Source: Eumeta japonica (Eukaryota; Arthropoda; Insecta; Lepidoptera; Psychidae). From it: 64,000 nt of DNA. The notes under the pieces were generated by a model. That model saw only the letters and a program-made list of their open reading frames with translations, ran no database searches and had not been told where the DNA came from. The stretch covers positions 434,001 to 498,000 of the forward strand of contig BGZK01000087.1 of the NCBI GenBank assembly GCA_005406025.1, written 5' to 3'. Below, one piece after another: positions 11,111 through 22,335 of the stretch. A program made the position numbers and the translations under genes. Position 1 is the stretch's first letter. Every line of letters starts with the position of its first letter.

Positions 11111-12086
11111 AAACGTAGAAAACATACTACGAAAAGTTTCACGACTTAAAACCATAGTTATTAAGGCACGCAATTTTTAAATGCCGCCACAATGTAGAAA
11201 AAATCGACAGTTAGATGAAATAAACTGTACTCTACAGCCAAATAGTTCCATTTTCATATGTATTAATCACTTATTATATCTATATATATAAGTGGCCAGT
11301 TCTAGAAACTTATAGTGCGCCCCACGTATTTCCAACCGCAAAACTTATTTAATGTATTTTTAGATCACATGATTTGAAGTTTTCTTAAATTGGTAATACA
11401 AGAAATTGTAGTCTAAATAAATAGTGTTAGATGTTACTAAAATTTCGTAATTTTACATAGACTAAAATTTAGATGACAGAGGCTTATTACAAGAGATGAA
11501 ATTACAATTATGTGAAGTTTCACGACTCTGACATAAACTTATCCACGTCAAAACAGAGCCGGTCTATGTTTTACCAGAAAACCCGTCCGAACGGTCGAAT
11601 ACTCGCCATTTATTGAATACAAAATCAATCTACTATTGTAGGTCAAATTGGTTTTATGAGACCATTTTATTTATTACAGTGCCTATCTATATACATCAAC
11701 GATATTTTACCTGATCTTACGTCGACCTCTTTCAAGCTTAACACGATTTTAAACAGCTAAGTAATATATTTATGTCAAGTAAAACATACAACCACAGAGT
11801 ATATATTTATTTATCTAATAAAGAAAATAGTTATTATTTGACACATCTCGACATTTGAATGTAAGTATAGCAATACAATATTAAATTGACATTAAATAAA
11901 TTATAAGTTTTGAAAATACAATAGTGAAGGTTTCATAGGACTAATTGTTATGCAAATATAAATAATAACTCCCAAAAAAAATGAAAAATACAATAGACTC
12001 ACAAACTGGTAGGTAAACCAAAGATTCCTAAATTTTTATTCTTTTTTTCTTCCAACTATTAAAAAATATTATCGAAAACGGGGCAG
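11111..12086. other. AT-rich sequence upstream of the carbonic-anhydrase-like exons
   Basis: No exon recognised. The missing 5' exon of the following gene could lie here or further upstream, but no signal peptide or start that fits could be supported. Confidence 0.3.
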
Positions 12087-15000
12087 ACGACACGCAAGGG
12101 AGTCCCTCAACAATATCGATTGAGCCTCCGTTTGGGAGCGTAGACTGGATCCAGTACTGCAGCCAGCTGGAAGGCCACCTGCCCAGCCCCATCGACGTGT
12201 CACTGAGCGACTCCACGTGCTGCGCCTGCCCGCCGCTCACCTGGCTCAATTTCGATGTGTACCCTCACAAAATCAAGTTGATCAACACCGGTCACACACG
12301 TGAGACTCCTTTCGACCGTTCGACTCCACGTCGACACGTGATTTAATCGCCGTCTATTCCAAATTTTCTAGCTTCTCACTTCCTCAATTCTGTATTTTAT
12401 TCAACAAATATTAAAAACATATAAAATTATTAAATTCAGATTGCATTTGTAGATGGAAAAGAAATTACAAGAACTTAATCTAAACACGTATAATTATCTC
12501 GATGATATTTTTTTCTTTAAATATCCATACCATATTGTTTTCCAAGAAAAACAATGTAGATATGATCGACATTATTTACAGAAATAAGCATTGTATGTTT
12601 ATGTAAACAAATGATTTTGCTATATTACTCAGAACAATATTTGATTGCGTTTTACGTTTCTATTTAGTAGAATTATGAGATGAGTTATGAAATATACGTC
12701 TACATAGAAAAAAATGATGACTTACATTTACCGTCTGAATTCACAAAACAAGAATATGTACATAATATTAACATTTTATGTACATATTGCATGAAATGTA
12801 AATGTGTAGCACCCGTTGAGGATAAAATAAATATAGTATTCCCATGCAAATATTTGTCCTAAAGTATTATGCTAAGCATCAAACCATATAGTATTAACGT
12901 TTCGCAGTAGTAGTGGGTGCAAAGTGGACGGCAGAGAGGCCGTACCTGACGGGAGGCCCGCTGCGCCACAAGCATATCTTCGCAGATGCACTTCCACTGG
13001 GGCTCCGGTATGGACATGGGTAGCGACCACAGTGTAGACAAACGTCGACATCCTGCAGAGTTGCAAGTCTCCTTTTTCAAATCAGAGTACCTTACCCAAG
13101 AGGAAGCCCTAAAACATAAAGACGGAATCGTTTACATGTGTTTCCTAATCAGGGTAAGATTAGATTTCATAAACCGACATTTTTTATACTTGATATTCTG
13201 TCTCGAATAATAAACATTTTCAATAACAAATATTTAAATACGTAATATATAATTATTACAAATAATATGCAAAAATTACCTGTTACCTGCCCTCAAGTTA
13301 ATCATGTCACGTAGTACCAAATGTTTAATTTGTATACAGTGCCATCTGTTGTTACCATCAAATAACATAACAACAATTCACTTGTATATTTTTACTGAGG
13401 TGATGTTTTAAAGTAACAAGTAGAAAATTGTTTTTTAATTGCATTTTATCAAGGAAGACATCTCAAAGAAAAACCAAAACATCATTAATGTAAACATTGT
13501 AATAAACATCATCAGAGCTGTCTCCGAGATACAGATTTATAAATTTATATGTACAAGGATCGCTCACTTAACCCGCCAACGGTGACGTCTATTTCACTTA
13601 CATCATTGGTGACGCCGGTCTCAGGCACCGGGATATTCGATTAAGGTTTTTTCAAAGTAAATATTTTAAATAATATGTTAGTTAATAATAAAACAAAGAT
13701 ATTTAATTAATCACAGTCCGTTTATTCGACTTACAGATTACCATTTAACAATTTTACTGAATACCTTCAAAATGACTAAGTTTAATCACATTACTTATTA
13801 TAAACTTAGAATACAATAACAATATTATATTTTAATAATCTTACTTTTCCAGTCTTTTGACATTAGGAACTATATAAAAAAGAAGAAAAAGAGGTATCCT
13901 ACCAACAAAAAATAACAAAAATAGCGATCTGAAAAATGTCTATTCTTCAGTCAAACAGCTTCTGCAAGAAGGCACTATATGCTCAAGACACAAATATTTC
14001 TTACACTTATGACAAGTATATTTATTAGTCTTCCTGTTCTTTTTTCACCCACACTCAAAGCATCGGCCATTTCTTGACGGACCTACCGTCCCAGGTACCT
14101 CATCTATATTCAAAATTTCTGTCAGTCGTAGTCTTATTGACCGTGGCAAGTTCAACTGCATCTGCCATTCTCTCATGCGAGGTTCAATTAATTTTATAGC
14201 CAAATTTTCTATAAAGTGACGACGTTTAAGTTTTGAATTTTGGTTGTTAGCTGTCTGACTGTTTATGGTACTCACATTGAGCATAGCATAGAATATTACC
14301 ATAGGCCAGCGTTTTGTTGCTCTAGCAAAATTGTAGTTAGCACACAAACGATCAACGACATCAACGCCGCCCTTGGTTTCATTGTAGCTTAATATTATGT
14401 CTGGCTTTTGAGTTTCAACATCAACTTTAGCATCATTGTGCATTGTGCTAATCAGGAGAACGTTTTTTTTTGCTTTTGGAACATGTGAAACCAAAACCAT
14501 GTCGTTGCGAAAACCAAACATATTTGATTTCACACTTCTACCACGCAATTGGTTGAAGTCAGAAGGTATTTCTTTCTTGTCCTTCCGTATTGTCCCGACT
14601 GTTGTTAGACCTTTCTGAAGCAATGCTTCAGCTAAAGGTATACTGCTGTACCAATTATCGGTTGCGACGTTGCGAGCTGTATTGAAAATGGGCTCGTATA
14701 ATCTTTGAACAACAGCCAAGCCAGAATTGTCAAGATTGTAGGGGCCTTCATTTGGCTGTTTACCAGGATAAATTTCCATATTAAATGCGTAAAACATTTT
14801 AGCGTCACAGAGTGCTTGAACTTTGATCCCATATGGATTGGGCTTATTTGGAATGTATTGTCTAAATGAGCACCTTCCACGAAAAGCCTCCAACTTTTCA
14901 TCAACCGTCACATAAGCTGACAAAGTATAATCATTCTTACAATTTTGTACAAATTTCTCGAATATTTCTCGAATATGAGAAATTTTGTCAAGTGCTTTTC

Positions 15001-17475
15001 TTTATTTCCTTGTAGTACAATCATCAAACCTCAAAGTTCGTAGTAAAAATTTAAACCTCTGGGCAGACATAGAAAGTCGAAATATTTCAACTGAACCACC
15101 ATCCGTTCGAAACAACTCTTCAATATTCAAATGATTTGATTTTTGCACTCCAGTTAATAGAAGCAAACCTATCAAGCAACATATCTCGTTGTAATCAGTC
15201 TGTTTAGCATATGTTTCTCTGCTAAAATTATCTTTCACGTTAGCAATGGATTGGTTGATATACTTGACAATAATCTCAATTATTGTGTCGTCAAAAAAGT
15301 GTCTCCAAATGCCAAGTAGTTCCTTTTCACTAGGTGTAACCCTTTTAGGTCCTGGTAACTGAGTTACTAAATTAAATCTTCTAGTACGAACAGATTGGCG
15401 GGGTGGTTCTTTGCTCCATTTCGTACTATTATCCTTTCCTAAATAAGAGGTGTTGTTATTACCTGAAGATTCTCGGTCACTCAACTCCTCTTCACTCTCC
15501 GAATTGTGTAATTCATCTGGCAAAGGATCTGCCGACTCGCTATCACTCCCAGCTTCACTGCCCGATGACATAGACAGGCCATCTTCATCCAGTACTTCTT
15601 GTAAAAGAGATCCTAGACGAATTTGTTCACTTTCGTAAGACATGCTGTAACAAAATTTATAATTTTAAACATGCCCTTGTACATAAAAAGGCGCAACATC
15701 TATTAAACAATACATTAAACTTACTGATCATCGAAAAATGTAATAAAATAGTAAAAAAAGTAAGTAAAAAGTGTACAAAATGCAATCAATCAATAATTGA
15801 ACTATGACTAATTTACTTACATAAAGGGTGACAGCGGTCTATCGCACCGGGTTAGCGCCAAAACTCCACTACGTGCGACCGCTTCGGCGTCGGGAGACGA
15901 ACTGAAGGCGGGGGGCGCGTAATCCGGCAGCTACTCGAAATCACGACAAATTTCTATGGCGGGGAAAAAAAATAAAAAAACCCGGTCTCACAGACATATG
16001 CGTCACCGATGGCGGGTTAAAATAACAGTAAAATGGTTATGAATAAATTGAGAGACATAGAAAAAAGAACACAGGTGATATACAACAACAACCACATGGT
16101 GGTCACTTGTCACATCTGAATCCTCTCTTCTGGTATTTTATTCTCAGGTGATTATAGGACGACTCTATACTTTAAAAACATAATATTGAACACATACAGA
16201 GTAGGGCGGAACACGTACAACTATGTTTTAGTGAAAGCTATATTACACTACATTTTAGAGGACTCCTACAATCCGTAATTTTTTGTGAGTTGAAAACTGC
16301 TTTAGATTACTCGTTATACATATTTACAGTACGGAGTAAATGCAGATCCACGACTTCAGTTGATCGTAGAAGGCCTCCCGCGCATCCACGAGGCCCACTC
16401 CAGAACGAATATCGGCCCCTATCCCTTGTCTTCCATCATACCAATGTTCTCTGAAGATTATTTAATGTATTGGGGATCCCTAAAAATTTCACATAATGAA
16501 CATTTTCCCGTCAGATGGCTTGTATCGAGAACTGTCTTGTATGCTACGATGGATCAGGTTAATAATTATATACGATCATATTAACACAAGACATTTTATT
16601 TTATTTTTTTTAATATCTATTTCTTTTTTCATTTCATTGATTTCTATATGTTTTTCAAGAATACAAATAGTACTCTGCAAACTGACCAACTTCTGTTGTT
16701 GGACTTCTGATATAACTTGAGAATAAAATACATACTAAACTATTCACCATTTTAGAAAAAAAGTCTGTAAATGCGTAGCATCGCCTTAATCTTTTTGCAT
16801 GATTTATGGGAAAGTTTTTTGTGGAATACAAATTGATATGGCCAACATTAAATGTCATAAAATGTACGTTGATAAGCAAATGGCTCTTCGTCGTCGGCAT
16901 TCAAATGACAAAGAACGTTAACCACTGAACCCTTTTTTCCAATTAATTCAACAAGAATAAAGATAATGGTTTTTGAATCAGATGAATGCGAAATAGTATG
17001 TTCGATATGGAGAAAAAATTGAGTAAATGAATGAGTTTATGCATATAGTTATGCATCTTCATAAGAGATGGAAGTATAAGAAAGATATTGAACGGAGAAA
17101 CGAAAGAGTAACGAAATATATAAAGCCCTTCTCAATATAATAAACAACAGAAATATGCCACTAAAAACATATGTGGTAATACATAATATTGAGTTGATTC
17201 ATACCCCAACATATGGTGCTGAATAGTGGATACGTTAGAAGAGGCTTGAGAGAGGGAAATACCGCGAAAGCTATAGAGCAAAAGATGGATGTGAAAATTA
17301 TGCAGTGTTATATTCTGTGATGGAGCGGAAAATACAATAATGCATGAAAGAGGTGAAGTATTAAAAGAACCCGTAACGAAAATAGAGGAGATTTTAAGGT
17401 GGTGTGGCTATTTAAGGAGAATGAATGTAAAATGAAAAAGGAGAAAGACACACTTCCACCAGTACTGAGGCATGA

Positions 17476-17527
<52 letters not shown>

Positions 17528-18412
17528 TGGAGTCGATAATGCATCGTTTCGCATATATTCATAATCTCCTTTTTTAGAACAACTTTGCAAAAATAACTAA
17601 AACAAAAATATATTATTAAAAATATGCTTATAAATAATATGAAATAACGTAGTGCACTTCTAAATGCTCAACCAGACTGAAGCTCGAGCGTCGCTGTCAC
17701 CCGACGACGGACGGCGGCGTCTAGTCAGTTACCTACAAATGACACTTGATGTTGTCAGTACTGTAAAGGTCGCCGAAAGTATTAATCCACTCACTTTAAA
17801 CTAACAAAGCAAACCAAGGCAAATTATCGCGTAAACGATAGACAGCACGAAGTATTACTTGCGGACTCGCGAGTTGTTGACCGTCACGGTGTTTCACTAT
17901 AAAGTCTTAGAGCCGTAATAATGTCAATTCTGTAAACTCTTCAACAATAAATCATATTTACATATTCGATAGCAGTGAAAGGCTTTGCTGTTAAGCATTT
18001 AAATATTAATCACACACAATCTTAGTTTCAAAAACAAACGTATCATTAATACTGACAAAGTGAACTGTCACTGACGAAGTGTGTAGTATTAATGTTACGT
18101 AACAAACGTAACATTAATACTACACACTTCGTGTAAGTAAGGCGCGCCATCAAGCACGTGTTTTTTTCACAGGATTGTCCATGCGAGTTTTTATGTACAT
18201 ATTCTAACCTATTTTCTCATAAACGGCTACTTCAATGACTGATTTTTGGCAAAATTGTTCTAAAAGATTATGAATATTTACGGTAAGATTCATGTTCGAT
18301 TCCATACGGTATGTATGGTATGGTACTGATGGTCTTAAAATAAAAATATTTAAGCTTGAGGATTTTTAGGATTTTTAAAATACGTAAGTAATTCAAGGGC
18401 ACACGATATGTA

Positions 18413-18485
<73 letters not shown>

Positions 18486-18941
18486 TTTATTTCTCGTTCG
18501 ATATATACGAAATATATGACATACACTGTTATATCGTTATTGCGAGTTATAATGATATAACAGTGTATGTCACATAGCGAACTAATTTGTGGAAACTGTT
18601 TATAAAATTACAGGATAATTTCATTTATATTTCAGATGAATCAGTTCAGAAAGCTGATGAGTTATTGTAAAGAGCCTATACAAAATAATTATAGACCGTT
18701 ACAAGAACGAGAAGAACGACACGTATTCTTTATCAACCCCCACTGGAGTCAATACAACACCCTACTCCCAATACCTAGAATATTGGACCCATCACTTTCG
18801 ATTTTATCGCCAGTTTACCGAGATGATTACTCGCTCCTACCTGTTCAGAACGCATACATGATACCAAAATTGAAAGAAGAGGTACTTATAACCACATCTT
18901 TATTTAAATCGAAAAAATCACTAGAAGACCGTGAACAATAA
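12087..18941 (+). CDS. Alpha-carbonic-anhydrase-like protein, probably catalytically inactive (5' incomplete)
   Basis: Four exons can be joined with consistent phases: 12087-12299, 12908-13153, 16330-16557 and 18636-18941, all with AG acceptors and GT donors. Together they give the alpha-CA order: SPIDV near the start, INTGH (position of proton-shuttle His64), YLTGGPL, MHFHWG (zinc ligands His94 and His96), GSDHSVDKRRHPAEL, YWGSL and a final FRKLM ... NNYRPLQ. The third zinc ligand (His119) is Gln in AELQVSFF, and the SLTTPP loop with Thr199 is SLKISHNE, so CO2 hydration is unlikely. This resembles the CA-related proteins, but the pattern of losses is not that of CA8, CA10 or CA11 as I know them. 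Exon 2 needs a frame change near 12980-12985 between GGPLRHKHIFA and the MHFHWG motif. The first exon here starts mid-codon, so at least one exon with the start is missing. AATAAA overlaps the stop, with another at about 18995. Confidence 0.8.
13572..16016 (-). mobile_element. piggyBac-family transposon with both ends and TTAA target duplication
   Basis: Left end cccgccaacggtgacg follows TTAA (13568-13571). The right end cgtcaccgatggcggg is followed by TTAA (16017-16020). The two 16-bp ends are inverted with one mismatch, and the flanking TTAA copies are the piggyBac target site. The element is 2445 bp, lies in the intron between exons 2 and 3 of the carbonic-anhydrase-like gene in antisense, and carries a transposase reading frame of expected size. 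The near-perfect ends suggest a fairly recent insertion. Confidence 0.95.
13940..15643 (-). pseudogene. piggyBac transposase, complete in one frame but with two nonsense codons
   Basis: From ATG at 15643 one reading frame runs 567 codons to a TAG at 13940-13942, close to the usual size for the family. It is broken by a TAA at 15002-15004 (codon 214) and a TGA at about codon 533. The acidic, serine-rich N-terminus is followed by the catalytic DDE-type core. Asp residues of the three catalytic blocks are in TVDEKLEAFRGR (about 248), VATDNWYSS (about 329) and KGGVDVVDRL (about 428), the last followed by TKRWPMVIFYAMLN. After the second stop the same frame keeps a cysteine-rich tail (CHKCKKYLCLEH, CRSCL), the C-terminal zinc-binding domain. 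No frameshift is present; only the two stops inactivate it, unless they are sequence errors. Confidence 0.92.
16558..17712. other. Intron sequence of the carbonic-anhydrase-like gene
   Basis: AT-rich; no coding exon recognised. Frames rich in Tyr-Ile here are translations of the TA microsatellite. Confidence 0.45.
17479..17521. repeat. (TA)n microsatellite
   Basis: About 21 uninterrupted AT dinucleotides. Confidence 0.95.
17713..18047 (-). repeat. Dispersed repeat, inverted relative to 43918-44256
   Basis: Read on the minus strand it starts gaaactaagattgtgtgtga and ends near the element's cagttgcctacaaatgac-like side. The plus strand at 43918-44256 shows the same order of blocks with moderate divergence. 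No coding sequence; probably an LTR or non-autonomous element, family unknown. Confidence 0.65.
18074..18132. repeat. Perfect 27-bp stem, 5-base loop hairpin
   Basis: The left arm 18074-18100 begins acgaagtgtgtagtattaat and ends gttacgt. The loop is aacaa. The right arm 18106-18132 is the exact reverse complement. It sits directly beside the dispersed repeat at 17713-18047, inside the last intron of the carbonic-anhydrase-like gene. Confidence 0.9.
18411..18483. repeat. Long (TA)n microsatellite
   Basis: About 70 bases of nearly pure TA repeat, between two hairpins. Confidence 0.95.
18517..18572. repeat. 24-bp inverted repeat with an 8-base loop
   Basis: Arm tgacatacactgttatatcg plus four bases, loop tgcgagtt, then the reverse complement with a single mismatch that would be a G-U pair in RNA. 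It lies about 65 bases upstream of the last exon of the carbonic-anhydrase-like gene. Confidence 0.85.
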
Positions 18942-19629
18942 ACAAACTGAAACCGATCGGATGAGTAAGCATAGATTTGAAGCTCATACTGTTGAATAAA
19001 TAAACGCATTCAATGCACATGTGCACATACAAAGAAATGTTAATATATAGATGTAAAAAACAAATTAAACAAACGCTAATTCAGCGGCACATCGAGACTC
19101 TGGGCCTCATGTATATAATCTGTATTAATATAATAACACATTATCTTTTACGATACCGTACAATAATCTAATAAAAATAAAAACTGGGCGTAAAAATTAA
19201 AACGCGAAATAACTAGATGTATTCATTATTAGTTAAATAAAGAAAAATATTTATTGTGGTCTAACGTCTGTTTAAGATTGAAATATATATGTAGAGGCAG
19301 CATCTAAAACATTTAACCCTAGATAGATAATCTACGGCGAATCGACGTAATCGATTTTGACAAATCGATATAACTCGTTAGTTTTTCGCGTCACTAAACT
19401 GGCCGTTCCTGCCAACTCAGTCGGCTGTTGGAGTTTACAGAATTAGGTATACGTTGGTACGCGTATCGCTCCGGTAAGTGCAATACTCTCGTAAATTTTT
19501 GCGTACCATACGTCAGGGTAACGTATGGTTAACTTTAGTGTTAGTTTTGGAAAAGTGTGTTATTGCGACTTTTTGAGAATAAATGTACATATTTTTTATT
19601 GGTTTTTTATTTTTTATAGGCCACGATAA
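18942..19629. other. 3' flank of the carbonic-anhydrase-like gene
   Basis: AATAAA-like signals occur at the stop and near 18995. Beyond them the sequence is AT-rich with no gene recognised. Confidence 0.45.
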
Positions 19630-20083
19630 GAACAAAATAATGACGTCAAGAATGTGCTCGTATATGTCGTGCAGCCGCAAAACAAACAGGTGGCCTATGG
19701 CTATGTTTTATGGGATCTTGAATATGACATTTATAAACACTTATATTATTTACAGTGATAATGTCGTATCCAAGAAAGAAAAGACACTGGGGCGTAGACG
19801 TTTCATGAAAAAATTCAGCAATGGCTTGATGACCCCGTGAATGGAGACAAGGCAGCAAATGGTTACTTTGCCGACGAATATAAAAGAAAAAAATTGGTGG
19901 TATATTACCAAAAAGGCAAGCCGAACCTCCCACACAAATTGAAGGAGTACCTGAGCCAAAAAAAAGAAAATATTGTGCCTTTTGTTTATCTAGAATTAGA
20001 ATGATGACAAAGAGAATGTGCGACAGCAGTAAAAATCCCATTTGTGGAGAGCACAAGTCCATCGCATGCCCTAAATACCTTTG
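19630..20083 (+). pseudogene. piggyBac transposase C-terminal remnant
   Basis: The plus strand reads MCSYMSCSRKTNRWPMAMFY and GILNMTFINTYIIYSDN, which is the block after the third catalytic Asp of IFP2-type piggyBac transposases. The frame stops at about 19840. Then, in another frame, it resumes with a proline/lysine linker and YCAFCLSR ... RMCDSSKNPICGEHKS, the C-terminal cysteine-rich domain, to a TGA at about 20083. The catalytic Asp itself is not present and everything upstream is lost. The family branch differs from the piggyBac at 13.6-16 kb. Confidence 0.85.
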
Positions 20084-20744
20084 AGGTAAGAAAGGAATAA
20101 AAAGTGAGATTTACTTAGTTTTTTATATCATAGAGATTACAAAAAGTGAATTTTGAAAAGTGTATATAGTAAATTATAAGACTGACACAGAGATTCCTAT
20201 ATGTTTAAGTTTTGTAAAGTAAGAAGTACCATGTTTCGTTTTCATTTTTTTTACAATAAAAATATAAATAAACTCTAATGTTTTTTATTTACTCAGACCA
20301 CAATTACATACATTAAGACATAATGTCACATTCATAAATATAGTATATATGTAATCCAAAATATGCTCACTCAAACATTCGGACGTCGTGTCGACGTATG
20401 GTTATTTTTAATGTTCAGTGAAGTATGTTTATATCTAAGGTTAAGATATTCCTCTTTAGTCCGTCCACTTACAACTTGACTACAATTGTCAGTGGTTTAA
20501 TAAGTTCAATATAAGTACGAAAGCTATTTATGTATACTTGTCATATATAGAACAATATTTCAAAAGTAAATACAATATTTAAAAATGGAATTCCTTAGCT
20601 GTATATTACAATTTTTTTCATTTAACTGTTAATTATTAATTACTTTGTGGCATCATTTTGAAAATTGCGTGTCCTAATAACCATGCATTTAACTGGTAAA
20701 AAATTTTGTGCGATGATTATTATGATTTTCGGCATGAGCTGACT
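20084..20744. other. AT-rich spacer
   Basis: No feature beyond short AT-rich frames. Confidence 0.4.
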
Positions 20745-22335
20745 CAAAAACAGTCCATCGAAGAACTCACATCGCCTTTTGGGGATGAAACACCATCGAA
20801 ACTCATTGTATGTCACTAGTTTAGTGAGTTTAACCGTGGGCGATCTATGCTCATGGACGAATTTACAGAAAGTCGCCCTAAATCGGTTGTTGTACCACAA
20901 AATATCGATGCTGTGCGGGAACTAATAATGCAAGATCATCATATTACATATTGCGAAATAAAAACGTCTTTGGGCATAAGTATGACGAGCATATATAAAA
21001 TATTACACGAACATTCGACGGGAAAAAATATTTGTTCTTGTTGGATTTCGAGCTACATGACCATTGATCAAAAACAGGCTCATGTCGATTGGTGCAATAA
21101 AATAACAAAAAAATACAATCAAGTAATGAATCTTGGATCTATGCATATGACCCCGAAAGTAAACAACAGTCAACAATGTGAGCTGCAATGATTTGTGCCA
21201 AAGCACTTTGAAGCAAACAGTTGCCTGTTTCTTTTTTTAAGCTTTTGCATAGCTTCTATCGCGGGCCTTGAGCGTGGAGACCGAATCCAGAAATTCCGTA
21301 ACGAAAATAACCTAACACCCCCACTCCAACCGGCACAGCGGTGATACTTTTTACTTTGGCCATCTATCGATGAATAGCAGAACTTTTAATGACTTTTTTG
21401 AAATATCACGCTTGTCTCTTTAGTTCAGCAACTCGCCTCTAGGTGGCATTGGTTGTATCGGCGTTACTGTGCATGCGTAATCCCCCTCTTCGCCCTGCAA
21501 TCTGGTGACTCATGCTTGCTTAGAGTTTCGGCGTTAGGGCACCTCCTGTTTGTATTTACTTCATGGTACGACTCTACGAAGCTCGCACGAATCGAGACGA
21601 GCTGCTCCGAAATCGGACGAATACGTAATCAGCTGTTTGTGAGAAAGTATATAGGTGTATAGGTATTTATCATCTATGTACAACAATGAATATCTGTACT
21701 CGTATAATTTGTGTACAAAGTGTTTTAAATATGAATAAACAAAGTGCATTTATTAAATTATATATTCAATATATAATATTCAATGACAAATATTTCTAAA
21801 TAACCTACATGTATTGTAAGATAATAAAAATATTTTGAACAATATTAACTTCTCATTTATTTAATAGAAAAAAATTTGTTTTCTTATCGGTCACCACGCT
21901 CAAAAAGTGTAACTTGAATTAATATCAAAGCAAAAAAAAAAAAACAAAGGAAAAAAATACTGCGTAAATAAAATAAATAAATAATTATAATTGCATAAGT
22001 TGTTAAAAAATACTATGCAATAGCTTTACCGCGGCAGTCCCCGAGTGTTTTGGTATAAATGGACATAAGATTACAGTGCCGACGAGTCATCCGCCGTACA
22101 GCCCCGATTTGGCACCTAACAATTTATATATATGCCAAAATGTGAAAATAAATTATTTGGTCAACTTTTTCGAATCGTGAAGAGACCGTTAATGCATTCA
22201 AAATGCACATTTAGGAGATATCTCAATCAGAATGGAAAAAGTACTATCAAAATTGGTTTCAGCGTATGCAAAAGTGCATCGACCATCACGACGAATAATT
22301 TTAAAAGCAATAATAATATTGTTGAATAAATAATA
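20745..22335 (+). pseudogene. Degenerate mariner transposase B, split by an insertion
   Basis: Plus strand. About 20835-21190 reads RSMLMDEFTESRPKSVVVPQ, ITYCEIKTSLGISMTSIYKI and DQKQAHVDWCNK, the DNA-binding half of a mariner transposase, then SWIYAYDPESKQQS in a shifted frame. The second half resumes at about 22080 with SHPPYSPDLAPNN (third catalytic region), followed by VKINYLVNFF and a tail resembling EWKKYYQNWFQRMQKCIDHH. About 780 bases of unrelated DNA (21235-22015) lie between the halves. Frameshifts and stops also occur outside the insertion. Confidence 0.85.
21235..22015. mobile_element. Insertion inside mariner B, SINE-like
   Basis: The left part contains gcatagcttctatcgcgggc and ggtgatactttttactttgg, a sequence type I associate with common lepidopteran short interspersed repeats. 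The right end is A-rich with aataaataaataa. The junctions carry related tgcatagctt / tgcaatagctt words that may be the target duplication. No coding region is recognised; the SINE label is inference. Confidence 0.45.

Noticed and set aside
12680..12862. 60-codon plus frame in the first carbonic-anhydrase-like intron
   Set aside because: No similarity to the CA fold, no splice sites in a fitting phase.
17308..17590. Minus-strand frames with long Tyr-Ile repeats
   Set aside because: They are translations of the (TA)n microsatellite at 17479-17521.
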